Shown: positions 26,429 through 36,397 of the stretch, in pieces
How the letters are laid out: each line of letters starts with the position of its first letter
Numbering within the stretch: position 1 is the stretch's first letter
NCBI RefSeq assembly: GCF_001623565.1
Contig: NZ_CP015196.1
Coordinates: 992,001-1,056,000, forward strand
Direction: 5' to 3'
Length of the DNA: 64,000 nucleotides
DNA from: Streptococcus marmotae
GTDB lineage: Bacteria; Bacillota; Bacilli; Lactobacillales; Streptococcaceae
Notes under the pieces: generated by a model
Told to the model about the DNA's origin: nothing
Seen by the model: the letters and a program-made list of their open reading frames with translations, nothing else
Databases searched by the model: none
Position numbers and translations under genes: made by a program

Positions 26429-27259
26429 ATGATACGATTTTTTGAAAACTATATGGCACGATTTGATATCGAAGCAATCTTGATGGAAGCTGTCAGTAAA
26501 ATAGCCTCGCTGGTACTTTTAGTGCTTGTGTTTTATCTTATAAAAAACGTGATTCGCATTTCGATCTCTAAGTTGTTTTTGCCTTCCATACGTGTCTCGA
26601 CGCAAGATATTGGCCGGCAAAAGACCATTGCTCGCTTGCTAGAAAGTGCTTTGAATTATGTATTGTATTTTCTGTTGCTTTACTCCGTCTTGTCGCTTCT
26701 AGGGTTGCCGGTTTCTAGTTTGCTTGCCGGAGCGGGAATTGCAGGGGTTGCGATTGGGATGGGAGCGCAGGGGTTTTTATCCGACTTGGTGAATGGGTTC
26801 TTCATTTTGCTCGAAAGACAGTTTGATGTCGGTGATATCGTTGGCTTGACCAATGGTCCGATAAAGATAAAAGGGACAGTTGCCAGCGTGGGCATACGGA
26901 CAACTCAGATTCGAGATGGGGATGGCACGCTTCATTTCATCCCTAATCGGAATATTCTGGTGGTAAGCAACCAATCACGAGGCGATATGCGTGTTCAAGT
27001 GGATATTCCGCTGAGTCTGACAGCTGATTTGGCTAAGGCTTGGCAGATTATTGAACGTGTAAATCAACAAGAATTGGCTTCACAACCTGCCATCAAGGGT
27101 GCGAAAATGGTGGGGCCTCAGACATTGGATAGTGGTTCGTTTGTTTTTCGAGTCCAATTTTTTGTAGTAAACGGGAAACAAAATCAGATGTATCAGCACT
27201 TCTACATGCTCTATCAAGAAGCCTTGCTTTCTGAGGGTATAGAGCTTGGACATTCGTAA
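26429..27259 (+). CDS. MscS-family mechanosensitive channel
   Basis: 276 aa. Three membrane segments (about residues 15-40, 68-90 and 97-125), the last being the pore-lining TM3 with the Gly/Ala pattern AGAGIAGVAIGMGAQGFLSD. The beta domain follows with FDVGDIVGL, GTVASVGIRTTQIRDGDG and HFIPNRNI, the MscS_porin/YggB pattern, then the cytosolic vestibule. It releases solutes on hypo-osmotic shock. The start at 26429 has GAAAGGAAG upstream; the longer frame from 26411 lacks a site. Lies between the glycine symporter and a small membrane protein and is likely co-transcribed. Confidence 0.9.
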   Translation: MIRFFENYMARFDIEAILMEAVSKIASLVLLVLVFYLIKNVIRISISKLFLPSIRVSTQDIGRQKTIARLLESALNYVLYFLLLYSVLSLLGLPVSSLLAGAGIAGVAIGMGAQGFLSDLVNGFFILLERQFDVGDIVGLTNGPIKIKGTVASVGIRTTQIRDGDGTLHFIPNRNILVVSNQSRGDMRVQVDIPLSLTADLAKAWQIIERVNQQELASQPAIKGAKMVGPQTLDSGSFVFRVQFFVVNGKQNQMYQHFYMLYQEALLSEGIELGHS

Positions 27260-27273
27260 AGAAAGGGGAAAAT

Positions 27274-27879
27274 GTGATTCCAAAAGAATGGATTAGTGAA
27301 AATGGTTATGTCTATTATCGGAAAAAGCCGCTCTACAGGCAGTCCTTATTTTGGACAACGATTGCTGGGGCACTTATCAGTTGCTTGTTAGGACTTGCGC
27401 TAGTGCTTGCTTTGGTGGCTGGTCGGGCATCGTCCTGGACCGATACAGCTCCGAACGGTCGTGATGTTTCTTTGGAAAGTGACTACTACAGAGAGCAAGC
27501 AATCGGTCAAAAGGTCGAGTTGCTAAACGAGTTGATGCTGACAGTTGATTCGATGGAGATTGATACCGAGACTACTTTGGTGGGGATGTACCATACACAT
27601 GCATTGGTGGTGAATATAACAATTGAAAATCCAACTAAGATTGCCGAATATTTTGAAGAGCACGATGCTATAGTAGAAGGTACAGGGGTCAAGGATAATG
27701 ATGCAATAGGAAACCAGTACTGGCTGGACAATCGGACCTATGATGTACCGTTGAAAAAGAAGATTGACCCAGGAGAAAAGGTCCAGTTTAGATTAGTGTA
27801 CGGAGTCAATCCAGATACACAGTACCGTTTTATTTATGATGGTAATGTATGGAGCCTTACCCAAGGTGAAAGCCTGTGA
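27274..27879 (+). CDS. Membrane-anchored protein with a DUF4352-like outside domain
   Basis: 201 aa. One membrane helix at about residues 27-50 (WTTIAGALISCLLGLALVLALVAG) followed by an outside beta-sandwich of DUF4352 type: a QAIGQKVELLNELMLTV strand, MYHTHALVVNITIENPT, and a DPGEKVQFRLVYGV strand. There is no lipobox, so it is held by the helix. GTG start at 27274 with AAAGGGGAAAAT before it; an overlapping ATG at 27272 is out of frame. Function unknown. It closes the AGCS-MscS transcript and precedes a long terminator. Confidence 0.65.
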   Translation: MIPKEWISENGYVYYRKKPLYRQSLFWTTIAGALISCLLGLALVLALVAGRASSWTDTAPNGRDVSLESDYYREQAIGQKVELLNELMLTVDSMEIDTETTLVGMYHTHALVVNITIENPTKIAEYFEEHDAIVEGTGVKDNDAIGNQYWLDNRTYDVPLKKKIDPGEKVQFRLVYGVNPDTQYRFIYDGNVWSLTQGESL

Positions 27880-27888
27880 GAAATCATA

Positions 27889-27937
27889 AAAAGAGTGGCG
27901 CAGAGGAATCCAGTGGATTGTTCTACGTCACTCTTTT
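27889..27937 (+). terminator. Long nested hairpin terminator
   Basis: AAAAGAGTG (27889-27897) pairs with CACTCTTTT (27929-27937) and the core AATCC-AGT-GGATT (27907-27919) forms the tip. The core is the same palindrome that seeds the 49-bp array at 36038. Confidence 0.75.
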
Positions 27938-27939
27938 GG

Positions 27940-28839
27940 CTAGATATAGATAATCGAGGCTCGAGCATTGGGATAGAGGGCTTGTAATTCTTCTAAAAAA
28001 TGAGGTCGAATAGAAAGAATGCGCAAGAGTAACTCCGCATCATGGTTTTCAACATAGATTTTGACTGATAGTGCCATCCCAATTTTGACAATCTGGTAAT
28101 TGATATGGGGCAGGACATGTTTGAAATGGTGTAGAATCAAATCATCAATCGGCTCAGTAATTTCTTGGTCAGTCGCAATGCCGTGTGACAGTTCGATAAA
28201 AGCGGCGTGGAGCATTTTAACAGGCTCTGGTAGGAGGCAGATAACGGAAATGCTGGTGATGAAGAAGTCGGCAGTGTAGTGTAAAAAGCCGAATGTGCCA
28301 TTGAGATTAATAAAGTAGAGAAGGCAAAAAGCGAGACCTGCTCCTAATGATTGCAATCCGTCAATCATGCTCCCCTTGGTTTCAGCCTTTAAAATGGTAC
28401 TTAGGAAATTGATTTTTCGATTTTGGTAGTGATTATAAAAGCTAAGCGCAAGGCAGAGCGTCACAACAAAGAGGGTATAGGGTAAGATTGGTCCGACAAG
28501 AAGCGGTTCCCCTTCACCAGCAAGGAAATAATGTAGAGCAGTCTCAGAAGCATTGATAACAGCCAATAGCAACAATAGCAAAATCAAAATAGACTTGAAA
28601 ATAGCATAGAGTGGCTCTAAGAAATGAAGACCATGTGGATAGCGCGTGGTCTTTTTGTGACTAATTCGTGAGATATAAATCCCAACCATTGCAGACAAAA
28701 AGCTGATAAATGAGAAAAATCCATCCAGTAGAAGGGCCTGTATATCGGTAATAAAATAGACGATAATTCCAGCAACCGATACAATAAACGTGATGATGAA
28801 ATTGACAGTTAATGATCGCTGTTCGATGCTTTTTTGCAC
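27940..28839 (-). CDS. Cation diffusion facilitator-type transporter
   Basis: 299-aa membrane protein of the CDF family, which usually exports divalent metals. Six hydrophobic helices are visible; the first cytosolic loop holds HKKTTRYPHGLHFLEPL and helix 5 has GSMIDGLQS, where CDF members carry metal-binding Asp/His; the C-terminal cytosolic domain starts at about 215. The canonical DxxxD/HxxxD pattern is only partly kept (LLLDGFFSF), so the metal cannot be assigned. GTG start at 28839 with AGGAGG eight bases upstream. Converges with the preceding operon. Confidence 0.72.
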   Translation of the reverse strand: MQKSIEQRSLTVNFIITFIVSVAGIIVYFITDIQALLLDGFFSFISFLSAMVGIYISRISHKKTTRYPHGLHFLEPLYAIFKSILILLLLLLAVINASETALHYFLAGEGEPLLVGPILPYTLFVVTLCLALSFYNHYQNRKINFLSTILKAETKGSMIDGLQSLGAGLAFCLLYFINLNGTFGFLHYTADFFITSISVICLLPEPVKMLHAAFIELSHGIATDQEITEPIDDLILHHFKHVLPHINYQIVKIGMALSVKIYVENHDAELLLRILSIRPHFLEELQALYPNARASIIYI

Positions 28840-28859
28840 TGAATAGTCCTCCTTTTATA

Positions 28860-29348
28860 CTAATTTACCACTCTATTATACCAAAAATGTGCATTTTTCA
28901 CAAATGCCTGCTGATAAAGAACCTTTTCTGCTGAAGCGATACTCTATGAGGATCAGCATCTGACTATACAACGAAACCGCAGGGGTAACGTAAGTTAGCT
29001 GAGGGAGTGGGACTCAATCGTGATTCCGTAGAAAGAGATTAAACTCACTCCTTTATTTCTAGGTTCCACAACTCTCAATTGTGGAAGGTTGGAAATAGGA
29101 CTAGCGAAGAACGGTTTGCTATCCTCCTCTAATAGAATGTTGATTTATAAACGTTTTACAAACCAGATAGATTTCCAAAATAGTGCGCTCGCAAGCAATC
29201 TTGTATTTCCTTGCTTCAACAGTCCACTAGACTGTTGAAGCAAGGAGCATAAAATAAAGGAGGAAGAGGAACTCTGTACTATGTTTGAGTTCTTCTTCCT
29301 CCGACGGAGTAAAAAATGAATAACGAAAAATAAGAGAGACCTGTGCCC
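28860..29348. other. Gene-free stretch with dispersed palindromic repeats
   Basis: Holds three strong palindromes: TTCCACA-A-/-TGTGGAA (29064-29086), CCTTGCTTCAACAGTC and its complement with loop CACTA (29209-29245), and GGAGGAAG.../...CTTCCTCC (29259-29302). The last can act as the gdhA terminator on the minus strand. Related palindromes occur at 44198, 44365, 50599 and 50642. Confidence 0.75.
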
Positions 29349-30704
<1,356 letters not shown>

Positions 30705-30818
30705 TCACCTTTTCTAATAGAATCATGCTTGGAAACAGCTGCTCTTTTCTTATCACTTCTTTTACAATGTGAGAACTGATTCGAGCCTTGTTTCTAGCAA
30801 GGATAGGTCTGAATATTA

Positions 30819-30833
30819 AATTTTCAGACAATT
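30819..30833. promoter_or_regulatory. CodY-box-like site 1 (gdhA/pyrD intergenic)
   Basis: AATTTTCAGACAATT matches the CodY consensus AATTTTCWGAAAATT at 14 of 15 positions. It sits inside a larger inverted repeat AATATTAAATT / AATTTAATATT (30812-30840), on the gdhA promoter side. Confidence 0.65.
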
Positions 30834-30890
30834 TAATATTTACGGTTGCTATTATAGCACCAAGTTTTCCAATTGTAAAGTGAAAAATGA

Positions 30891-30905
30891 AATATTCTGA
30901 CAATT
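30891..30905. promoter_or_regulatory. CodY-box-like site 2 (gdhA/pyrD intergenic)
   Basis: AATATTCTGACAATT, 13 of 15 matches to the CodY consensus, 72 bases from site 1 and about 70 bases upstream of the pyrD start. Confidence 0.45.
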
Positions 30906-30976
30906 TTTGTGAGAATGATAGGTGTTTTCTCGTTTTTTGTGATAAAATGAAAAAAAGAAAGATTTTGGAGGATAAT

Positions 30977-31912
30977 ATGCCATCAACCAAGACACAGATT
31001 GCTGGTTTTCCATTTGAAAACTGCTTGATGAATGCCGCGGGGGTTGCCTGTATGACGATTGCAGAGTTAGAGGAAGTAAGACTGTCCCAAGCTGGAACCT
31101 TTGTGACCAAGACCGCTACCTTAGAAGCGCGTGTTGGAAATCCTGAACCCCGTTATCAGGATGTTCCGCTTGGCTCGATTAACTCGATGGGATTGCCAAA
31201 TCAAGGTTTGGATTATTATTTGGATTATCTTTTGGAATTGCAGGCAAAAGAACCGAATCAAACCTTCTTCCTTTCCTTGGTCGGACTGTCTCAGGAAGAA
31301 ACTCATAGGCTGTTAAAACAAGTGGAAGAAAGTGAGTTTAAGGGCTTAACCGAGTTGAATTTGTCCTGCCCAAATGTGCCAGGTAAACCACAAATTGCCT
31401 ATGATTTTGAAACAACAGAGGCCATTTTAAAAGAGGTATTTAGCTACTTTACCAAACCTCTTGGGATTAAGTTGCCTCCTTACTTTGATATGGTGCATTT
31501 TGATCAGGCAGCAGCGATTTTTAACCAATTTCCGCTCGCTTTTGTCAACTGTGTCAACTCCATTGGAAATGGTCTCTACATTGAAGATGAGTCGGTTGTC
31601 ATTCGTCCTAAAAATGGATTTGGAGGAATTGGTGGCGAATATATCAAACCGACAGCCCTTGCAAATGTCCACGCTTTCTACCAGCGGTTAAAACCAGAAA
31701 TCCAAATCATTGGAACTGGAGGAGTTCTGACAGGTCGTGATGCTTTTGAGCATATCCTTTGTGGAGCTAGTATGGTGCAAGTTGGGACAACTCTTCATAA
31801 GGAAGGGGTCGTAGCCTTTAAGCGGATTACGGCAGAATTGAAAGCCATTATGGCAGAAAAAGGCTATGAAAGTCTAGACGATTTCCGTGGGAAATTGCAG
31901 TATATGGAGTAA
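30977..31912 (+). CDS. pyrDA: Dihydroorotate dehydrogenase A (fumarate-dependent)
   Basis: 311-aa cytosolic FMN enzyme of pyrimidine synthesis, class 1A by length and by lack of a partner PyrK gene; class 1A enzymes use fumarate as electron acceptor. Recognisable parts: [33 protein letters not shown], the active-site [12 protein letters not shown] (class 1A catalytic Cys), [10 protein letters not shown] and the phosphate loop [19 protein letters not shown]. The start at 30977 has TTGGAGGATA before it; the longer frame from 30887 does not fit the family. Divergent from gdhA with a shared CodY-like region. Followed by a perfect terminator. Confidence 0.93.
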   Translation: MPSTKTQIAGFPFENCLMNAAGVACMTIAELEEVRLSQAGTFVTKTATLEARVGNPEPRYQDVPLGSINSMGLPNQGLDYYLDYLLELQAKEPNQTFFLSLVGLSQEETHRLLKQVEESEFKGLTELNLSCPNVPGKPQIAYDFETTEAILKEVFSYFTKPLGIKLPPYFDMVHFDQAAAIFNQFPLAFVNCVNSIGNGLYIEDESVVIRPKNGFGGIGGEYIKPTALANVHAFYQRLKPEIQIIGTGGVLTGRDAFEHILCGASMVQVGTTLHKEGVVAFKRITAELKAIMAEKGYESLDDFRGKLQYME

Positions 31913-31917
31913 ACCAG

Positions 31918-31952
31918 ACAGTTGAAAATCAATCGATTTTCAACTGTTTTTT
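31918..31952 (+). terminator. Terminator after pyrDA
   Basis: 13-bp perfect stem ACAGTTGAAAATC / GATTTTCAACTGT (31918-31947) with loop AATC, followed by six T. Confidence 0.9.
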
Positions 31953-32014
31953 CATAGGAATTACCTAGCTTTTTCAGGGAGAATAGCGTATACTAAAGAA
32001 AGGAGGGTTGTATC

Positions 32015-33274
32015 ATGAAGAGAAGACGAGATCGTATCGGAAAACGGAGACGGCAGCAGCGAAAAAGATGGATAAGACAGGCTTTGTTTCTGCTGTTATT
32101 GGCTTGCTTGGGCGTAGGATTGTTTTATGGTGGACAGGCGCTTTTGGCCTTGTTTTCTCGTAAGAGTGATACGACAATTCCGTCTTTGGAAACGCCGGCA
32201 TCGTCAGTGCAGCAGGAGAAGGTTCAGACGGCAAGGATTATGGCCCATGGGGATTTGCTCTATCATGATATTATCTACTGGAGTGCACAACAAGCTGATG
32301 GTCAGTATGATTTTACAGAGAACTTTACCTATGTCAAACCTTGGATTGAGCAGGCTGATTTTGCCATAGCAGATTTTGAGGGAACCATTTCGCCAGACTA
32401 CCCCTTGGGAGGCTATCCTTTGTTTAATGCCCCAGCCTCAGTTGCGAGGGCTATTCAGCAGACGGGATACGATTTGGTTGATTTGGCCCACAATCACATC
32501 CTTGATTCTCAGTTATCTGGTTTGCTATCAACCGTCGATACTTTTAGGCAGGTTGGTGTGGATACCGTAGGGGTGTATCGTGATGGCAATCGCTCAACAG
32601 CACCTCTTTATATCAAGGAAGTTAATGGAATTAAAATTGCTGTCCTTGCCTATGCCTACGGTTTTAATGGCATGGAGGCAAACCTCACGCAAGAAGAATA
32701 TGAAAACTATTTATCTGACCTTAATGTAGACAAGATTAAATCTGAATTAGAACGAGCGGAAGCAGAAGCTGATATCACGATTGTCATGCCACAGATGGGG
32801 ATTGAATACCAGTTAGAACCAACAGAAGAGCAGGTTACTCTCTATCGTCAAATGGTAGAATGGGGAGCAGACATCATTTTCGGAGGCCATCCACATGTAG
32901 CAGAGCCAACGGAAATCATTGAAAAAGATGGCGAGCGAAAGCTCATTGTTTATTCTATGGGGAATTTTTTGTCTAATCAGCGCATGGAAACCATGGAAGG
33001 AGTCAACAACTTCCAATGGACAGAACGTGGCGTTTTAATGGATGTTACCCTTGAAAAGAAAGAAGGAAAGACACGAATTCAGACGGCAAAAGCTCATCCG
33101 ACCTGGGTCAGTCGTGTGCCAAAAGAAGGAACGGACTTGTTTACCTATCAAACCTTTGTACTAGAGGACTTTATAGAAGGCGGTCCACATCGTCATCAAT
33201 TAGATGAAGAAACCAAGGCGCGAATTGATGTCGCCTATCAAGAGATGAACGACTTTATGGGATTAAACTGGTAA
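32015..33274 (+). CDS. CapA-family metallophosphatase-like membrane protein
   Basis: 419 aa. A very basic N-terminus (KRRRDRIGKRRRQQRKRW) precedes one membrane helix (residues about 25-48); the rest is a PGA_cap/CapA domain outside the cell. Signatures: MAHGDLLYH, FEGTISP, DLAHNHILD, FGGHPHVAEP and YSMGNFLSN, giving the calcineurin-like metal ligands. CapA proteins act in poly-gamma-glutamate capsule formation in Bacillus, but streptococci with this gene usually lack capB/C, as here; its real role is unknown. AAAGGAGGG lies 8 bases before the ATG. Confidence 0.85.
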   Translation: MKRRRDRIGKRRRQQRKRWIRQALFLLLLACLGVGLFYGGQALLALFSRKSDTTIPSLETPASSVQQEKVQTARIMAHGDLLYHDIIYWSAQQADGQYDFTENFTYVKPWIEQADFAIADFEGTISPDYPLGGYPLFNAPASVARAIQQTGYDLVDLAHNHILDSQLSGLLSTVDTFRQVGVDTVGVYRDGNRSTAPLYIKEVNGIKIAVLAYAYGFNGMEANLTQEEYENYLSDLNVDKIKSELERAEAEADITIVMPQMGIEYQLEPTEEQVTLYRQMVEWGADIIFGGHPHVAEPTEIIEKDGERKLIVYSMGNFLSNQRMETMEGVNNFQWTERGVLMDVTLEKKEGKTRIQTAKAHPTWVSRVPKEGTDLFTYQTFVLEDFIEGGPHRHQLDEETKARIDVAYQEMNDFMGLNW

Positions 33275-33342
33275 TATTAAACGCGTTAGCTTGTTTGATG
33301 AGATGATAGGATATTTACCAAGAACAAAGGATGTATGTAGGA

Positions 33343-34188
33343 ATGAAGATAAAAGCAGTTGTAACGGATATGGATGGGACCTTTTTAGATGATCGTGGAG
33401 GGTTTGATCGTACTCGCTTTGAGCGGGTTTTGGAGCAATTGGAAAAGCGAGGGATTCCCTTTATTGTCGCAAGTGGCAATGGTCTGGAACGCTTGCTCGA
33501 TCTTTTTGTGGACTTTGAAGACCGGATTTTCTTTCTGGCGGAAAACGGTGGCCTCTTTTACCACAAGGGGCAAACGATTTTTCGTAAGACCTTGGACCGT
33601 CATCTAATAGAAGAATTGATTCGCCATTATCAACCAAGGGTAGCAGACTATTGTTTAATGGTTTCAAGTGATACGACGATGTATATTGATGAGCAGGCTC
33701 CCCAGCCTTTTGAGGAGACAGACTTAGCGATTACAGTAGAGCAACTTCAGGCCTTTTGGGATAAGATTGTCCGCCTGCCAAGTTTACTTGAACTGCCAGC
33801 TGATGCTGCGATTACGCATGCAGGTTTTTGGGTGCCAGAAGAGTTGGTTGCAGATTTGGTGACGGATTGCAATGAAGTTTTTGGAGAACACTTGCTTGCT
33901 GTTACGAGTGGTTATGGTTCGGTGAGTATTTTACCAAAGGGTGTCCATAAGGCTTGGGGCTTGGAGCAAATCTTGCAACCGCTTGGTATTGATGCTAGTG
34001 AAGTTCTGGCTTTTGGCGATAGTGACAATGACTTGGAACTGTTGGCCTATGCCGGCTATTCTTATGCCATGGAAAATGCGTCTGAGCGTGTTCAGACTAC
34101 TGCTAAATTCTGTGCACCGTCGCATACAGAACAAGGTGTTCTACAGGTGATAGAGAATGTAGTCTTAGGGGCAAACTCGTTCTATTGA
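33343..34188 (+). CDS. Cof-type HAD phosphatase
   Basis: 281-aa cytosolic hydrolase of the haloacid dehalogenase superfamily, Cof subfamily (C2 cap). Motif I is TDMDGTFLDD near the N-terminus, motif II is in VASGNG, motif III Lys is in LPKGVHKAWG and motif IV is FGDSDNDLEL. Such enzymes dephosphorylate sugar phosphates or nucleotides; the substrate cannot be told. The start at 33343 gives the family's usual N-terminus; an earlier in-frame ATG at 33331 has its AAAGG directly abutting. A weak hairpin (34189-34219) with TTTTT follows. Confidence 0.88.
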   Translation: MKIKAVVTDMDGTFLDDRGGFDRTRFERVLEQLEKRGIPFIVASGNGLERLLDLFVDFEDRIFFLAENGGLFYHKGQTIFRKTLDRHLIEELIRHYQPRVADYCLMVSSDTTMYIDEQAPQPFEETDLAITVEQLQAFWDKIVRLPSLLELPADAAITHAGFWVPEELVADLVTDCNEVFGEHLLAVTSGYGSVSILPKGVHKAWGLEQILQPLGIDASEVLAFGDSDNDLELLAYAGYSYAMENASERVQTTAKFCAPSHTEQGVLQVIENVVLGANSFY

Positions 34189-34221
34189 AGCTATTCCCAT
34201 TTGAGAATAGTTTTTCATTTG

Positions 34222-34250
34222 TTGTCAGGAAAAATCGGGTATGTTATACT
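34222..34250 (+). promoter_or_regulatory. Promoter of the DUF915 hydrolase (leaderless)
   Basis: TTGTCA (34222-34227), a 17-base spacer, TATACT (34245-34250) preceded by TGT (extended -10). The expected start of transcription is about 34256-34258, and ATGs stand at 34259 and 34262 with no Shine-Dalgarno. Confidence 0.55.
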
Positions 34251-34258
34251 GGTCTATT

Positions 34259-35107
34259 ATGATGAGAATAAAACAGTTAGATAAGATGCTTGCTATTGTC
34301 CTTCTTGTCCTTGTTTTTTTGAGTGCTGTCTTCCTACGTCCTAAACTGAATCAGACGAGCTATGTACAATCGACTATTCCCACCCTATTTTTTCATGGTT
34401 ATGGTAGTAGTGCGAATGCGGAGAAGCATATGACTCAAGCAGCAAGGAAAGCTGGAGTGACGCAGACCATTATTCGAGCAAATGTGGATACAGAAGGGCA
34501 GGTTACCTTGCTAGGAGAGATTCCGACAGGCGCAATCAATCCGATTGTCGAAGTGAATTATCAAGATAATCGGAATGCGGACTATCATCAAGATGCTCGT
34601 TATGCCAAGGCCGTCGTGATGAAATTACAAGAAACGTATGGATTTAGAGAAATAAACATGGTTGGTCATTCGATGGGAAATATGTCTATTCTCTTTTATC
34701 TCTTGGATTATGCCCATGAACAGAACCTGCCTCAGTTGCAGAAGGTGGTCCATATTGCCAATCATGTCAATGGCTTAGAAGGACGGGATTTGCCGGCAGA
34801 TCCTAGTTTAGATGAACAGACAGGCCAGCCTAAGAAGATGAGTACTAGCTATCAAGAGTTGCTTGCGCTACGTGACCGATATCCAAAGCAGCAAATAGAT
34901 GTATTGAATGTCTATGGTGATCTAGAAGGTCAATCTGATGGTTCTGTTTTGAATGTCTCGTCAAAGAGTTTGAAATACTTAGTTTCTGAAAGAGCAACAT
35001 CCTATACGGAAGAGAGGATAACTGGTAAAGGTGCCCAACATAGCCAATTACATGAGAATCCAGAAGTAGACAGACTATTGCTTGATTTTTTGTGGGGAGT
35101 AAATTAA
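34259..35107 (+). CDS. DUF915-family alpha/beta hydrolase, secreted or membrane-bound
   Basis: About 282 aa. An N-terminal hydrophobic segment (MLAIVLLVLVFLSAVFL) serves as a signal or anchor. The hydrolase domain has the oxyanion loop LFFHGYGSSANAEKHM and the nucleophile elbow NMVGHSMGNMS (catalytic Ser); the late His is in KGAQHSQLHENP. DUF915 proteins are extracellular esterases or lipases of unknown substrate in lactobacilli and streptococci. Start 34259 (or 34262) is chosen from the promoter geometry; translation may start leaderless. A clear terminator follows. Confidence 0.82.
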   Translation: MMRIKQLDKMLAIVLLVLVFLSAVFLRPKLNQTSYVQSTIPTLFFHGYGSSANAEKHMTQAARKAGVTQTIIRANVDTEGQVTLLGEIPTGAINPIVEVNYQDNRNADYHQDARYAKAVVMKLQETYGFREINMVGHSMGNMSILFYLLDYAHEQNLPQLQKVVHIANHVNGLEGRDLPADPSLDEQTGQPKKMSTSYQELLALRDRYPKQQIDVLNVYGDLEGQSDGSVLNVSSKSLKYLVSERATSYTEERITGKGAQHSQLHENPEVDRLLLDFLWGVN

Positions 35108-35144
35108 TCTATTGGATTGGTATAGTTTGAGCTGAGAAATATAG

Positions 35145-35178
35145 AAGCGAGGAATACGAAATCATCCTCGCTTTTTAT
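35145..35178 (+). terminator. Terminator after the DUF915 hydrolase
   Basis: AAGCGAGGA (35145-35153) pairs with TCCTCGCTT (35165-35173), followed by TTTATT. Confidence 0.85.
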
Positions 35179-35304
35179 TATTAGGTTTAGCTATCAACAG
35201 CTGATGAGATACCAACAAATTGATTATCCTATCAATTCCCTACTGCATCCCTCTCTGTTGATTCAATCGGATTCGCAAAAACAAGGAGTTTGTTTAGTCT
35301 AGTT

Positions 35305-35640
35305 ATCTAGTCAGTCTTTCTTTGCTAAGAAAAGTTTATCTATCTTCTAAGTAAGCCTGTTTTTCACGGAAAAAATGTCGACTTATTTCTAAGTCCGTCG
35401 TTTTTTGGTAAAAAAGTTGAGCTTCATCTCCTAGAGAATCCGTCTTTCAACAAATTATTCGGGACTTGCTTTTAGGGAGGGCGTTTTTCAATGAAACGTT
35501 CGGGAATTACCGCTTAGAGAGGCTTTCTCTTGTTGAAAATCGCTTGTCTAACTTTCAAGTCTGGTTTCTTCTGATGAAAAAATTATTCCTAACGATTAAG
35601 TAAGGCTGTTCGTATCGAAAACAGCTTGTCCTCGTTTCAA
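35305..35640. repeat. Degenerate tandem array with 41-42-bp period
   Basis: At least seven, probably eight, units start at about 35307, 35347, 35389, 35431, 35472, 35514, 35555 and 35596. Each opens with a CTAAGT/TTAGAG-like hexamer, then a G-rich step, a T/C-rich stretch and GAAAA at about position 22. Copies are strongly diverged, so the array is old. No protein frame runs through it (indels of one base) and it is not a CRISPR, because the whole unit is repeated without unique spacers. Confidence 0.65.
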
Positions 35641-35647
35641 AAGAAAG

Positions 35648-35677
35648 CCCTGACTAAGAAGTTACTCCTAGTCAGGG
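35648..35677. terminator. Hairpin after the degenerate array
   Basis: CCCTGACTA (35648-35656) pairs with TAGTCAGGG (35669-35677), followed on the plus strand by TCTTGTG. Confidence 0.55.
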
Positions 35678-36037
35678 TCTTGTGTCTGATTGTATTATTA
35701 TGTGGTTTCTAGGTTTGTATAAGTAGCCCCTTCCTATGTCGTCGCTTGTTTATTTTTGGTTCGGGGAGAAAAAGTCTTTTTATTGCCACCATCCTCATGT
35801 GCTTTCGGACATCAGCGACTTCCTTCGGAATTCCATGATTCATCTTCGAGTCTAAGGTCTCGAAGATGCCGAGTGACAGAAAACGTTCATATGATAACGT
35901 TTTCCGTCACTTTTAGCACGGCGGAGGTGGCGGTATTATGCTCGCTACGCTCGCAAATTTTCTAACCTTAAAACTACGGAAAATTAAATATCATTGTAAT
36001 GTTTTTCTGAATTGTGAGGTTTGTCTACGTTCTGAAG
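35678..36037. other. Gene-free stretch with two strong hairpins
   Basis: CATCTTCGAG / CTCGAAGATG (35841-35868) is immediately followed by GTGACAGAAAACGTT / AACGTTTTCCGTCAC (35873-35910, one mismatch) and TTTT. The pair looks like a structured RNA or terminator ending some transcript from the left, but no source gene is visible. An open frame of 69 codons at 35756 has no ribosome site. Confidence 0.5.
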
Positions 36038-36394
36038 CAATCCACTGGATTAACCTCGCTTTCTCATTTTTCGGCTCGGGTTAAAACAATCCACTGGATT
36101 AGCCTTGCTTTCTTATTTTTAGGCTCGGGTTAAAACAATCCACTGGATTAGCCTTGCTTTCTCATTTTTCGGCTCGGGTTAAAACAATCCACTGGATTAG
36201 CCTCGCTTTCATATTTTTAGGCTCGGGTTAAAACAATCCACTGGATTAGCCTCGCTTTCTCATTTTTCGGCTCGGGTTAAAACAATCCACTGGATTAGCC
36301 TCGCTTTTTCATTTTTCGGCTCGGGTTAAAACAATCCACTGGATTAACCTCGCTTTTTCATTTTTCGGCTTGGGTTAAAACAATCCACTGGATT
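36038..36394. repeat. Exact 49-bp tandem array (seven units plus a half)
   Basis: CAATCCACTGGATT recurs at 36038, 36087, 36136, 36185, 36234, 36283, 36332 and 36381, always 49 bases apart. The unit includes the palindrome AATCC-ACT-GGATT, AGCCTCGCTTTCTC, ATTTTTCGGCTCGGG and TTAAAA. Units differ by single bases. The last copy completes the perfect palindrome TTAAAACAATCC/GGATTGTTTTAA (36375-36401), which overlaps the end of the ABC permease gene and can act as its terminator. Confidence 0.95.
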
Positions 36395-36397
36395 GTT

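Noticed and set aside
32015..33274. Poly-gamma-glutamate capsule operon
   Set aside because: Only the CapA-like gene is present; no capB or capC homologues.
35305..35640. Degraded CRISPR or coding 14-residue repeats
   Set aside because: No separate repeat/spacer parts; unit length flips between 41 and 42, which breaks any reading frame.
35756..35965. Small gene of 69 codons in the empty region
   Set aside because: No ribosome site, overlaps two strong hairpins, composition not coding-like.
36038..36394. CRISPR array
   Set aside because: The whole 49-base unit repeats without unique spacers, and no cas genes are present.
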